NCBI GenBank assembly: GCA_947459165.1 | Contig: CANHCW010000005.1 | Location: 1-32,958 of the forward strand | Length of the DNA: 32,958 bases | Source: Flavobacteriales bacterium | GTDB taxonomy: Bacteria; Bacteroidota; Bacteroidia; NS11-12g; UBA955 | Direction of reading: 5' to 3' | Shown here: in pieces, positions 15,642 to 24,263 of the stretch | Numbering within the stretch: position 1 is the stretch's first letter | Layout: every line of letters starts with the position of its first letter | Made by a program: the position numbers and the translations under genes | The notes under the pieces: generated by a model | Seen by the model: the letters and a program-made list of their open reading frames with translations, nothing else | Databases searched by the model: none | Told to the model about the DNA's origin: nothing

Positions 15642-17687
15642 ATGGTAAGCAAAGACATACTGCTCAGGGCCTGGGAAACCATTTGCACAACAAGGGCGAT
15701 GGCTCGATTGTACGATGAAAACCGGCAAATTACCAAATATGTGCACAGCACAAGCAAAGGCCACGAAGCAATTCAGCTGGCCACTGCCTGGCACCTGAAA
15801 GCCATGGATTTTGCCTATCCATACTACCGCGATGAAAGTTTGCTCATAGGCATGGGAATGCAACCCTACGAATTGATGTTACAGTTGCTGGCCAAGGCCG
15901 ACGACCCGTTTAGCGGCGGAAGAACCTACTACTCGCACCCCTCGCTGAACAGACCCGACATGCCCAAAATGCCCCACCAAAGCAGTGCTACCGGCATGCA
16001 GGTTATTCCTGCTACCGGTGCGGCCCATGGTTTGAAGTACCTGGAAAAGCAAGGTTTGCTGCAGGGCGTTGAAAAACCCATTGTGCTTTGCAGTTTGGGC
16101 GATGGAAGTGTAACTGAGGGCGAAGTGGCAGAGGCTTTTCAGATGGCGGTGCTGCACAACCTCCCCATTTTGTATTTGGTGCAGGATAACGACTGGGGAA
16201 TTAGCGCAAGCGGCAACGAAATGCGTGCGATGGACGCATTTGATTATGCCCTGGGTTTTAAGGGTATGCGACGCATGAGAATTAACGGAAGTGATTTTGT
16301 GCAATGCTATACCGATATGGAGAAGGCTGTTCAGTTTGTAAGGGAAAACCGCGCTCCCATGTTGGTGCATGTAAAGGTTCCCCTGTTAGGACACCATACC
16401 AGCGGGGTGCGAAGCGAATGGTACAGAGATGACTTGGAAGAAGACGAAAGATTGGATCCTCTGCCCCGTTTGAAAAACTTGCTGCTCGATTTGGGTGAAA
16501 ACGAAGCCACACTGGCTGAACTGGACCAAAAGGCCACTATGCGGGCCGAGCAGGATTTTGAAAAGGCCAAAGCCGCTGCCGATCCCACACCGGAAACCTT
16601 ATACCTGCATGAGTTTGCACCCACACCCGTTACCGAAGAAAAAGGAGTGCGAGAGCCGGCGGGTCGTGAACCTGTAATTATGGTGGATGCAGCGCTGTAT
16701 GCAGTGGATGAAATTTTAAAAAAACACCCCGAGGCCTTGCTTTACGGACAGGATGTGGGCAAACGACTGGGCGGCGTTTTTCGCGAGGCGGCCACCCTGG
16801 CGCAGAAATATGGCGATCACCGCGTATTCAATACGCCCATACAGGAAGCTTATATTGTTGGCAGCACGGCCGGCATGAGTGCTGTGGGCTGTAAACCCAT
16901 TGTTGAAATTCAGTTTGCCGATTATATATGGCCGGGTGTAAACCAACTGGTGGAAGAACTGAGCAAAAGCTGTTACCTGAGCAACGGAAAATATCCCATT
17001 GCCTCGGTGGTGAGAATTCCGACCGGCGCCTACGGCGGTGGCGGCCCTTACCACAGCGGAACGGTTGAAAGCAGCATTCTTCCTATTAAAGGGATTAAAA
17101 TTGCCTATCCATGCACCGCTGCGGACATGAAAGGCTTGATGAAATCGGCCTTTTACGATCCCAATCCGGTGGTAATGTTTGAGCACAAAGGCATTTACTG
17201 GAGCAAAATGCCGGGAACCGAGCTGGCGAAAACCCCGGAACCCGATGAGGAATACATGATTCCTTTTGGAAAAGGCAGGGTAGCTTTGCAGGCCTCGGAA
17301 GAAAAAATAAATACGGGTGAATCATGCTGTGTCATTACTTACGGCATGGGTGTTTACTGGGCCATTTCAGCGGCCAAAGAGCTGCCCGGACAGGTTGAAG
17401 TGATTGATTTGCGCACCCTGGCACCGTATGACGAGGAATTGATTTTCAGCACCGTAAACCGACACGGAAAAGTACTGGTGTTGACCGAAGAAACCCTGAG
17501 AAACAGCTTTGCCGAGGCCATTGCAGGCCGCATTGCACAGGAGTGCTTTACACGCTTAGATGCGCCGGTACAGACTTTGGGTGCAGCGAATTTGCCTGCC
17601 GTACCGCTGAACATGGGGCTGGAAGCCGAAATGCTGCCCAATGCCAAAAAAGTGGCAGATAAACTAAGGGATTTGCTGAGCTGGTAA
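15642..17687 (+). CDS. Fused E1 alpha/beta 2-oxoacid dehydrogenase
   Basis: A 681-residue thiamine-diphosphate enzyme with both E1 subunits in one chain. The alpha part (residues 1 to about 330) carries the ThDP motif LGDGSVTEGE (GDG at 153-155) ending in QDNDWGIS. The beta part (from about residue 344, EPVIMVDAALYAVDEIL) has the transketolase pyrimidine-binding domain and a C-terminal domain (VEVIDLRTLAPYDEELIFSTV). It most resembles branched-chain (2-oxoisovalerate) E1, decarboxylating 2-oxoacids and passing the acyl group to E2 lipoate, but pyruvate or other 2-oxoacids cannot be excluded. No E2 or E3 gene is in the window. The track start is a TTG at 15615; the ATG at 15642 follows the promoter box and is preferred. 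Its stop abuts the stop of the convergent methyltransferase gene with no gap. Confidence 0.92.
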   Translation: MVSKDILLRAWETICTTRAMARLYDENRQITKYVHSTSKGHEAIQLATAWHLKAMDFAYPYYRDESLLIGMGMQPYELMLQLLAKADDPFSGGRTYYSHPSLNRPDMPKMPHQSSATGMQVIPATGAAHGLKYLEKQGLLQGVEKPIVLCSLGDGSVTEGEVAEAFQMAVLHNLPILYLVQDNDWGISASGNEMRAMDAFDYALGFKGMRRMRINGSDFVQCYTDMEKAVQFVRENRAPMLVHVKVPLLGHHTSGVRSEWYRDDLEEDERLDPLPRLKNLLLDLGENEATLAELDQKATMRAEQDFEKAKAAADPTPETLYLHEFAPTPVTEEKGVREPAGREPVIMVDAALYAVDEILKKHPEALLYGQDVGKRLGGVFREAATLAQKYGDHRVFNTPIQEAYIVGSTAGMSAVGCKPIVEIQFADYIWPGVNQLVEELSKSCYLSNGKYPIASVVRIPTGAYGGGGPYHSGTVESSILPIKGIKIAYPCTAADMKGLMKSAFYDPNPVVMFEHKGIYWSKMPGTELAKTPEPDEEYMIPFGKGRVALQASEEKINTGESCCVITYGMGVYWAISAAKELPGQVEVIDLRTLAPYDEELIFSTVNRHGKVLVLTEETLRNSFAEAIAGRIAQECFTRLDAPVQTLGAANLPAVPLNMGLEAEMLPNAKKVADKLRDLLSW

Positions 17688-18497
17688 TTACAGTTTTTTA
17701 AAACCCAACTTCACATCAAACTGCCACTGCGGCTCCTCCGGAGCATCAAGCCATTTTGATTCGTTCAGTCCGCCGGGATAATAAATTGCACATTGGCTGT
17801 TGGAAACATGGTAAATGTGCTGGTGCAACGCCGGCGCAGTTCCATCCAAAATGCCGGCAATTACTTCGTATCTTAATTTTTCGGGGGTAAAAGCCGCATC
17901 GTGCCAAACCACCACCGTTTTTTCATGGCAAAGGTGTGTGAATACCTTTTCAGTATCGTTTTTTACAGAATCGTAGTGGTGATCGCCATCAATAAAAACA
18001 AGATCGAATTGTTGGTTCAATCCCTGAAAGTTAAAATGGGCAGAATGACCGTGATGCTGCACCACTTTGCCTGTTTTTTTCGAAAAGAAACCCTGCAACT
18101 CAATGTACTTTTCAGACCAGCCGAGGCTACGCATTTCATCGTCGGATAAGTTTAGGGTATGGCATTCCTCAGTTACATCGGCCAGGTTTGCTGCGCTTTC
18201 GCCGCGCCAGGTGCCAATTTCGAAGTAGTGGCAGTTGAGAATCGTTACGGCCAGCGACCTCAGCAATGCCAGATCTGTGGGCATGGAACCACCATCCAGA
18301 AAGGCAAAAACCGGCAAATGGCAGCCCTTTTCGTTCAACAATGGCTGAATGGGAGAGGTTTTGATGCCGTAACCGTTGCCGTACTTTTTTTCAATTCTTT
18401 TTTGCCACAAGCTGTCTTCATCCAGCACCAGATTGAGCAACCAGGGTTTGCGGACAATCTGCAGCAGCGCCGTTATTCCCTTTGTGAATTTATTCAT
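17688..18497 (-). CDS. Class I SAM-dependent methyltransferase-like
   Basis: A 269-residue protein resembling the Methyltransf_24 group. SAM motif I is FEIGTWRGESA near residue 98, and the acidic motif is DLVFIDGDHHYDSVKNDTEKV near residue 170, the pattern typical of these enzymes. The substrate is unknown; relatives act on sugars, antibiotics or small molecules. The ATG overlaps the lspA stop in ATGA, so it is the last, translationally coupled gene of the ileS-dksA-lspA unit. Its association with lspA is probably lineage-specific, because it is not a usual member of that cluster. No membrane segment; cytoplasmic. Confidence 0.85.
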   Translation of the reverse strand: MNKFTKGITALLQIVRKPWLLNLVLDEDSLWQKRIEKKYGNGYGIKTSPIQPLLNEKGCHLPVFAFLDGGSMPTDLALLRSLAVTILNCHYFEIGTWRGESAANLADVTEECHTLNLSDDEMRSLGWSEKYIELQGFFSKKTGKVVQHHGHSAHFNFQGLNQQFDLVFIDGDHHYDSVKNDTEKVFTHLCHEKTVVVWHDAAFTPEKLRYEVIAGILDGTAPALHQHIYHVSNSQCAIYYPGGLNESKWLDAPEEPQWQFDVKLGFKKL

Positions 18498-19201
18498 CCC
18501 TGTGGTTGGGGTGGTTCCGATTCACTTTTCACGATTTCTTCGGAAGAATCAGATTCAGGCTGTGTTTGACTTTCTGAATCTTCGCCCTTACCCTCTTTTT
18601 GATGTGGGAAAAAGCGATGCTGACCCACAATGATAATGGCTACTCCCACAGTGATGCAGGCATCGGCAAAATTCCAAATTGGGCTGAAGAAGGTAAACTC
18701 CTGCCCTCCCCAAATGGGAAACCAGTTTGGGAAAAACCCATGATAGATAGGGGCGTGAAACATATCCACCACCTGACCCTGAAACCAGCCGCCGGTATAA
18801 TCATTTTTGCCTGCAAACAGAACACCGTAAAAAACAGAATCGATGATATTGCCAATGGCTCCGGCCATAATCAGCGCTATGGAAATAAGCAATCCCATTG
18901 GAGCCTGCTTTTTCATGCTTTGCCACAAGTACCAGGCACCAAAACCGCTAACAGCCAGCCTGAAACCGGTGAGTAAAAACTTGCCCAAGGAACCGCCCAG
19001 CTCAATGCCGAAGGCCATTCCATTGTTTTCAATAAAATACAATTCAAACCACTTGCCCAGCAGGGGTATTTGCTGATGAGGCCAGTAATGCGTTTTTACA
19101 TAAACTTTAATCCACTGATCAATGATAAGGCACAGCAATAGCAGAGCCAGCGGCAAAATGAACTTCAGCCTGTTGGTTTTGTCGGCACTTAAATTTTCCA
19201 A
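18494..19201 (-). CDS. lspA: Lipoprotein signal peptidase (signal peptidase II)
   Basis: A 235-residue inner-membrane aspartyl protease that cleaves the signal peptide of diacylated prolipoproteins. Four membrane segments are visible (about 13-30, 70-92, 103-120 and 176-195). The catalytic aspartates are D121 (GNIIDSVFYGV) and D180 (FSPIWNFADACI). It has the long periplasmic loop between them that I associate with Bacteroidota LspA, plus a 40-residue acidic, Ser/Glu-rich C-terminal tail. The start is a TTG at 19201; I find no in-frame ATG upstream of the first membrane segment, and the next gene ends 7 nt before it. It is in one operon with ileS and the DksA-like gene, a well-known Bacteroidota arrangement. 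Confidence 0.94.
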   Translation of the reverse strand: MENLSADKTNRLKFILPLALLLLCLIIDQWIKVYVKTHYWPHQQIPLLGKWFELYFIENNGMAFGIELGGSLGKFLLTGFRLAVSGFGAWYLWQSMKKQAPMGLLISIALIMAGAIGNIIDSVFYGVLFAGKNDYTGGWFQGQVVDMFHAPIYHGFFPNWFPIWGGQEFTFFSPIWNFADACITVGVAIIIVGQHRFFPHQKEGKGEDSESQTQPESDSSEEIVKSESEPPQPQG

Positions 19202-19208
19202 GCAGTAA

Positions 19209-19580
19209 TTATTTACCCAATTTGGCTTCTATGCTTTGCGTGGTATGCGGAACAGCTCTGAGTCTTTCTTTGGGAATGAGCTTGCCTGTTGTTTTACAAA
19301 CACCGTAGGTTTTGTTTTCAATGCGCACCAGGGCAGCTTCCAGGTTGTGAATGAACTTCAATTGCCGGGCCGCCAGCTGGGTCAGGTTTTCCTTTTCAAA
19401 AGTATCGGCACCATCATCCAGTGTAAGATAATTGTTGTTGGTGCTGTCGGTGCCATTTTCGTTACCGTCCTTCAGGCTTTTCTGCAAGGTTTGAAACTCC
19501 TCGCGGGCCGAGGTGAGCTTCGCAAGAATGATATCCTTAAATTCCTGAAGTTCGCTGTCGCTGTATCGTGTCTTTTCCAT
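19209..19580 (-). CDS. TraR/DksA-family protein without Cys4 zinc finger
   Basis: A 123-residue protein of the TraR/DksA family, small proteins that bind RNA polymerase through the secondary channel. It has the helical coiled-coil N-terminal region (residues about 8-90) and the C-terminal TYGVCKTTGKLIPKERLRAVPHTTQSIEAKLGK segment. That segment aligns with the DksA zinc finger, but only one cysteine (Cys95) remains of four. Such loss is common in Bacteroidota relatives as I recall them. It lies between ileS and lspA with small gaps (16 and 7 nt), so it is co-transcribed with them. Whether it regulates transcription with ppGpp cannot be judged from the sequence. Confidence 0.88.
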   Translation of the reverse strand: MEKTRYSDSELQEFKDIILAKLTSAREEFQTLQKSLKDGNENGTDSTNNNYLTLDDGADTFEKENLTQLAARQLKFIHNLEAALVRIENKTYGVCKTTGKLIPKERLRAVPHTTQSIEAKLGK

Positions 19581-19596
19581 GCTGGGAGGTATTAAG

Positions 19597-22500
19597 TTAT
19601 GCTTTTGTGAGTTGTATGATGGTTTTCGTTCCTTCTATATCCGTTTCTACGCCACTGATGTCGGTTTTAAATGCAATTGTATCTGCCAATGTTTCGGCGC
19701 AAATATAATGCATATACAAAGTTACACTTTCTTTGATCAATTCGTCTGCCGAAAAATGCACCACAATCCTGTTGGTTACATCAAAACCACTGTCTTTCCT
19801 GAGGTTTTGTATGCGGTTCACCATTTCCCTCGCCAAACCTTCAAGTTTCAGCTCGTGGGTAATTCCAATGTCCAGCGCCACAGTTAAACTTCCTTCCGAA
19901 GCCACCAGCCAGCCCGGCATGTCCTGGGTTAAAATTTCCACATCGGCCAGTTCCAGTTCAAATTGGCGCACACCCAAATTCAAACCCACAACACCTGCGT
20001 GTTCAAGTGTTCGAATATCTGCCTGCGTCATTTCTGCCACAGCCTGGGTTAGTGCCTTCATATCGGCACCCAGTTTGGGTCCCAAAGTTTTAAAATTGGG
20101 TTTCAGCTTTTTTACTATCAGGTTGTTGTCGGCACCCAAATAATCTATTTCCTTTACATTCACCTCTGCCAAAAACAGCGGTTCAATGTGCTTCAGGCGG
20201 TTTCCGGTGGCTTCGTCCAGCACGGGAATCATCACTTTTTGCAGGGGTTGTCTTACCCGTATTCTCTCTTTTTTGCGCAATGACAATACCAGGCTCGTCA
20301 GTTGTTGCGCCATGCTCATCGTCAATTCAAGTTCCGCGTTTATTTCCTTTTCATTCGCTTCGCACAAATCTCCCAGGTGCACGCTTTCGGGCATGGTTCC
20401 CAGGCGGGGCGCGTTTAAACTGCGGTACAGCCAGTCGGCAAAAAACGGACTCAGCGGACTCATCAGCTGGGCCAAGGTGTTCAAACAACGGCACAGTGTT
20501 TCATACGCCGCCTGTTTATCTGTGTTCATGTCGCCCCGCCAGAAACGCTTTCGGCCTAACCGCACATACCAATTGCTCAGGTCATCACAAACAAACTCTT
20601 CAATCAAACGGCCGGCGGTGGTGGGGTCATAGTCCTCCATTGCGCTTCGCACCTTTTTCATCAGCGAGTTCATGCGACTCAATATCCACCTGTCAAGCTC
20701 AGTCAGCTCGCTTTCAGCCAGCATTTTTTCCGGCTCAAACACATATTTGTCAATGTTGGCGTACAGAGCAAAAAAGCCGTAGGTGTTATACAAAGTGCCA
20801 AAAAACTTTCTCTGCACTTCTTCAACACCCTCAATATTGAATTTCAAGTTATCCCAAGGCGGTGCGTTGGTTACCATGTACCAACGGGTGGCATCGGCGC
20901 CGTATTTGGCTATGGTTTCAAACGGATCAACGGCATTGCCCAGGCGTTTGCTCATTTTGTTGCCCACTTTGTCGAGCACCAAACCATTGGCAATTACATT
21001 TTTGAAGGCAACCCTGTCAAATAACAAAACGGCAATGGCGTGCAGGGTAAAAAACCAACCCCGAGTCTGATCCACGCCTTCGGCAATAAAATCAGCCACT
21101 TCGTTGTTTCTAAACACCTCTTCATTCTCAAAAGGCCAGTGCCACTGAGCCATGGGCATGGCGCCGCTGTCGAACCAAACATCAATCAAATCGGTCTCCC
21201 GCTTCATGGGCTTACCCGATTCACTCACCAGGGTAATGTAATCCACATAAGGGCGGTGCAAATCCATTTGTTCCCTGCTCAGCTCCTGCTTCAATCCCAG
21301 CTCCCGGTTCGCCTTTTCCACCTCATTCAGCAATTCTTCAATGCTACCAATACACTTTTCTTCGATGCCGTCTTCGGTTCTCCAAATTGGCAACGGCGTT
21401 CCCCAGTAGCGACTGCGGCTCAGGTTCCAGTCAACCAAATTTTCCAGCCAGTTTCCAAAACGGCCTTCACCGGTGCTTTGAGGTTTCCAGTTAATGGTTT
21501 TGTTCAGTTCAACCAGTCTGTCTTTAACCGCAGTGGTTTTGATAAACCAGCTTTCAAGCGGATAATACAAAATGGGCTTATCTGTTCTCCAGCAATGCGG
21601 GTAGCTATGCTCGTATTTTTCAACCTTAAAGGCCTTGTTTTCTTGTTTTAGCTTGATGGCAATGCGTTCGTCAACACTCAAGTATTTGTCTCTGCCCTGC
21701 TTTTGCTTTTCCTGCTCTTTCTCCTCATCGTTTAAAAACTGCTCTTTCACAAATTCTCCGGCAAAATCAGTCACCTGCTCAACAAATCGTCCTTTTCGGT
21801 CAACCAGTGTTAAACTTCCAATGCCGTTTTCTCTTGCTGTTTTAAAGTCATCCGATCCAAAACTGGGGGCAATGTGAACAATGCCCGTACCATCTTCAGT
21901 GCTCACAAAATCGGCACACACCACTTTAAATGCATCGCCGGTTTCGGGTTGGGCATAAGGCAACAACTGACAGTATTTACGACCCTGCAAATCTTTGCCT
22001 TTGCACTGTGAAACCATTTTCCATGGTAACACTTTGTCTCCGGGTTTGTAACTCTCAAAATCGGCATTTTCACCCTCTGCAGAAAAGTATTTTCCCATCA
22101 ACGCCTTGGCCAGGGTCACCTCCTGCTTGTTACCGGTGTATGGATTCAGGGTGGCAATGCGCACATAATCGATGGCCGCACCCACTGCAAGTGCTGTATT
22201 GCTGGGCAAAGTCCAGGGAGTGGTGGTCCAGGCGAGAAAATAGTGGTTCGGTTCGTCGCAATCCTGAAACTGCGCCACCACCGTGGTGTCTTTCAGCGGT
22301 TTGTAAGTTCCGGGTTGGTTAAGTTCATGGCTGCTCAAGCCGGTTCCTGCGGCAGGACTGTAAGGTTGAATGGTGTATCCCTTGTACAAAAAGCCTTTGT
22401 CGTACAGCATTTTTATCAAATGCCACAGACTTTCCACATAATCATTTTCGTAAGTAATGTACGGATGCTGTAAATCAACCCAGTACCCAATTTTTCGGGT

Positions 22501-22899
22501 CAAATCATCCCAAACATCCTTAAACATCAACACATCTTTACGGCATTCGGCATTGTATTCCTCAACAGATATTTTTACGCCGATGTCGTCTTTTCTAATT
22601 CCCAGGCGCTTTTCAACCTGCAATTCAATGGGTAATCCGTGGGTATCCCAGCCGGCCTTTCTTTCAACCCTATATCCAGCAAGGGTTTTGTAACGGCAAA
22701 AAATATCCTTGATGGCCCTAGCCATTACATGGTGAATGCCGGGCATTCCGTTGGCGCTGGGCGGCCCTTCAAAAAAAGTAAACGCCTTATTGGCGGGCCT
22801 TTGGGCTACACTTTTTTCAAAAATTCCCTGCTCATCCCAGAATTTGAGAATTTCGGCCTCAATTTCGGGCCAGTTCATTTGTTTAAGGGTCGGATACAT
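19597..22899 (-). CDS. ileS: Isoleucyl-tRNA synthetase
   Basis: An 1100-residue class I aminoacyl-tRNA synthetase that charges tRNA-Ile. The KMSKR motif is intact (VGNKMSKRLGNAVDP), and the editing (CP1), anticodon-binding and C-terminal regions are full length, so this is the type 2, eukaryote-like IleRS. The usual HIGH-type signature (HXGH) reads GIHH (G54-H57) in PPSANGMPGIHHVMAR, an altered GXHH form. No zinc finger was looked for in detail at the C-terminus. It heads the ileS-dksA-lspA-methyltransferase operon, with a TATTTTTG box 35 nt upstream and a short AAAGGA before the ATG. There is no sign of a second ileS in this window. Confidence 0.96.
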   Translation of the reverse strand: MYPTLKQMNWPEIEAEILKFWDEQGIFEKSVAQRPANKAFTFFEGPPSANGMPGIHHVMARAIKDIFCRYKTLAGYRVERKAGWDTHGLPIELQVEKRLGIRKDDIGVKISVEEYNAECRKDVLMFKDVWDDLTRKIGYWVDLQHPYITYENDYVESLWHLIKMLYDKGFLYKGYTIQPYSPAAGTGLSSHELNQPGTYKPLKDTTVVAQFQDCDEPNHYFLAWTTTPWTLPSNTALAVGAAIDYVRIATLNPYTGNKQEVTLAKALMGKYFSAEGENADFESYKPGDKVLPWKMVSQCKGKDLQGRKYCQLLPYAQPETGDAFKVVCADFVSTEDGTGIVHIAPSFGSDDFKTARENGIGSLTLVDRKGRFVEQVTDFAGEFVKEQFLNDEEKEQEKQKQGRDKYLSVDERIAIKLKQENKAFKVEKYEHSYPHCWRTDKPILYYPLESWFIKTTAVKDRLVELNKTINWKPQSTGEGRFGNWLENLVDWNLSRSRYWGTPLPIWRTEDGIEEKCIGSIEELLNEVEKANRELGLKQELSREQMDLHRPYVDYITLVSESGKPMKRETDLIDVWFDSGAMPMAQWHWPFENEEVFRNNEVADFIAEGVDQTRGWFFTLHAIAVLLFDRVAFKNVIANGLVLDKVGNKMSKRLGNAVDPFETIAKYGADATRWYMVTNAPPWDNLKFNIEGVEEVQRKFFGTLYNTYGFFALYANIDKYVFEPEKMLAESELTELDRWILSRMNSLMKKVRSAMEDYDPTTAGRLIEEFVCDDLSNWYVRLGRKRFWRGDMNTDKQAAYETLCRCLNTLAQLMSPLSPFFADWLYRSLNAPRLGTMPESVHLGDLCEANEKEINAELELTMSMAQQLTSLVLSLRKKERIRVRQPLQKVMIPVLDEATGNRLKHIEPLFLAEVNVKEIDYLGADNNLIVKKLKPNFKTLGPKLGADMKALTQAVAEMTQADIRTLEHAGVVGLNLGVRQFELELADVEILTQDMPGWLVASEGSLTVALDIGITHELKLEGLAREMVNRIQNLRKDSGFDVTNRIVVHFSADELIKESVTLYMHYICAETLADTIAFKTDISGVETDIEGTKTIIQLTKA

Positions 22900-22934
22900 T
22901 TCCTTTACTTTCCGCTTCGATTTCGAATAAATTG

Positions 22935-22942
22935 CAAAAATA
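22935..22942 (-). promoter_or_regulatory. -7 promoter box of ileS
   Basis: TATTTTTG on the minus strand matches TAnnTTTG exactly, 35 nt before the ATG, predicting a leader of about 30 nt. No T-box-like structure fits in it. Confidence 0.5.
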
Positions 22943-23000
22943 ACGGTTTAGTGCGGATGCCCCGTTCTCATACCCAATCAGTTGATCAAGAATTTTATTG

Positions 23001-24263
23001 TCAGCGGGCACTCAGCCAGCCTGCGGGATTCAATTTGTTCTGACCCTGCCACACCTGAAACTGCAGAATGGTTTTCCCATCGTCGTCGGTCCATACCGTA
23101 CCTAAAACCTGCCTCGCATCTACGGATTGTCCTCGGCTCACAGAAACCTGACTCAATCTGCTGTAAACCGTAAAATATTCACCGTGATTAATCAGTACAG
23201 CTTTTTCCTGTCCGGGTATATCCAAAATGGCGGAAACGGTTCCTTTAAAAACAACCCTTGCCGAACTGCCACTACCAGTACTAATGTCCACCCCATTGTT
23301 GACCAAGGTTATGCCGGCAATGTCAGGGTGGGGGTGCACCCCAAATCCCTGAGAAATATAGCCCCTTTCAACGGGCCAGGGCAATGCCCCTTTATTTCCG
23401 GCGAAACTGTTGCTCAATGCCTTCGCTTCAGGAGTGAGGTTGGCTGCTGTTCCTCCAGTTTTGTTGTTCGCTGTTTTATTGCCTGCTGCACTGCTTCCTT
23501 TATTTTGCTGTTGCCTTGCCTTGGCTCTTGATGCGGCAATTTCTCGCGCTATCATACTGCTGATAGCGGCATTCAGCTTGGCCACGGCTTTTTCGTTCTG
23601 CTTTATTTTTTTGCGCAGTTCTGCTTCCTGTCCCGCAAGCGAAGTAACTAGCTTGGTTTTTTGCTCCCTGTCGGCTTCCAGCTGCCGTTTTTCGGTCATT
23701 TGTACATTCAGCAAACCCGATTTCTCATTTTTCATCTGCTCAAGCAACCCCATGCCCTCTTTCACTCTTCCGGCTTTGTCTTTAATTACCGCTATTCGCT
23801 GATTGCGATATTCAGAAAGCTGCTGCATGTATTGTAAACGCCTCAAACCCTGTCTAAAATTATCGGCAGCAAACACAAATGCCAGTTTGCCGGCTGTTTT
23901 TCGGTGTTTGTAAGCGTGAACCAGCGTTTTTCTCAGCTTTTGTTTTTGTAATTCGTAGTCGGCCCTTAACTCCGCCAGCGTTGAGCTATGACGGGTAATT
24001 TCACTATCCGCCCTCACAATTTCAGTTTGTAAACCCTCAATCACTTCACCCTGTTGGGTAATGATGCGGTTCATGGCCCCGATTTTATGCAATGTAGCCG
24101 TCTTTTTCTCGTTGGTTTTTTTAAGAATGTTCCGGGTGTACTGAATTTCTTCCTGAACCTTTTTGCGTTTTTGCTCCAACTGTTTTCTGTTCTGCGCACC
24201 TGCCTGAAAAGGGAGTAGCAACAACAAAAAAGTGGCAAGCAGTATGTTAGTCTTTTTGTTTAT
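23001..24263 (-). CDS. EnvC-like M23/LytM-domain protein
   Basis: About 420 residues: a signal peptide (NKKTNILLATFLLLLLPFQAGAQ), a long coiled coil (about 25-245), an Ala/Gln/Asn-rich linker, then a LytM (M23) domain at about 295-420. That architecture is like EnvC, which activates cell-wall amidases during division. The LytM domain looks non-catalytic: NNGVDI stands where HxxxD is expected, LQFQVW replaces the HxH strand, and YSRLS replaces YxHL. The start is odd. The only in-frame ATG (24395) and TTG (24326) lie deep in the DUF4292 gene; the first codon of the signal peptide (24263) is ATA, where a methionine would fit exactly. The frame overlaps DUF4292 by 17 nt with this start. Conventional callers would choose an upstream start. 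Confidence 0.85.
   Translation of the reverse strand: MNKKTNILLATFLLLLLPFQAGAQNRKQLEQKRKKVQEEIQYTRNILKKTNEKKTATLHKIGAMNRIITQQGEVIEGLQTEIVRADSEITRHSSTLAELRADYELQKQKLRKTLVHAYKHRKTAGKLAFVFAADNFRQGLRRLQYMQQLSEYRNQRIAVIKDKAGRVKEGMGLLEQMKNEKSGLLNVQMTEKRQLEADREQKTKLVTSLAGQEAELRKKIKQNEKAVAKLNAAISSMIAREIAASRAKARQQQNKGSSAAGNKTANNKTGGTAANLTPEAKALSNSFAGNKGALPWPVERGYISQGFGVHPHPDIAGITLVNNGVDISTGSGSSARVVFKGTVSAILDIPGQEKAVLINHGEYFTVYSRLSQVSVSRGQSVDARQVLGTVWTDDDGKTILQFQVWQGQNKLNPAGWLSAR

Noticed and set aside
20280-21651. Long plus-strand ORFs (186 and 203 aa) opposite ileS
   Set aside because: They are shadows of a conserved essential gene, with no signal peptide, domain or promoter.
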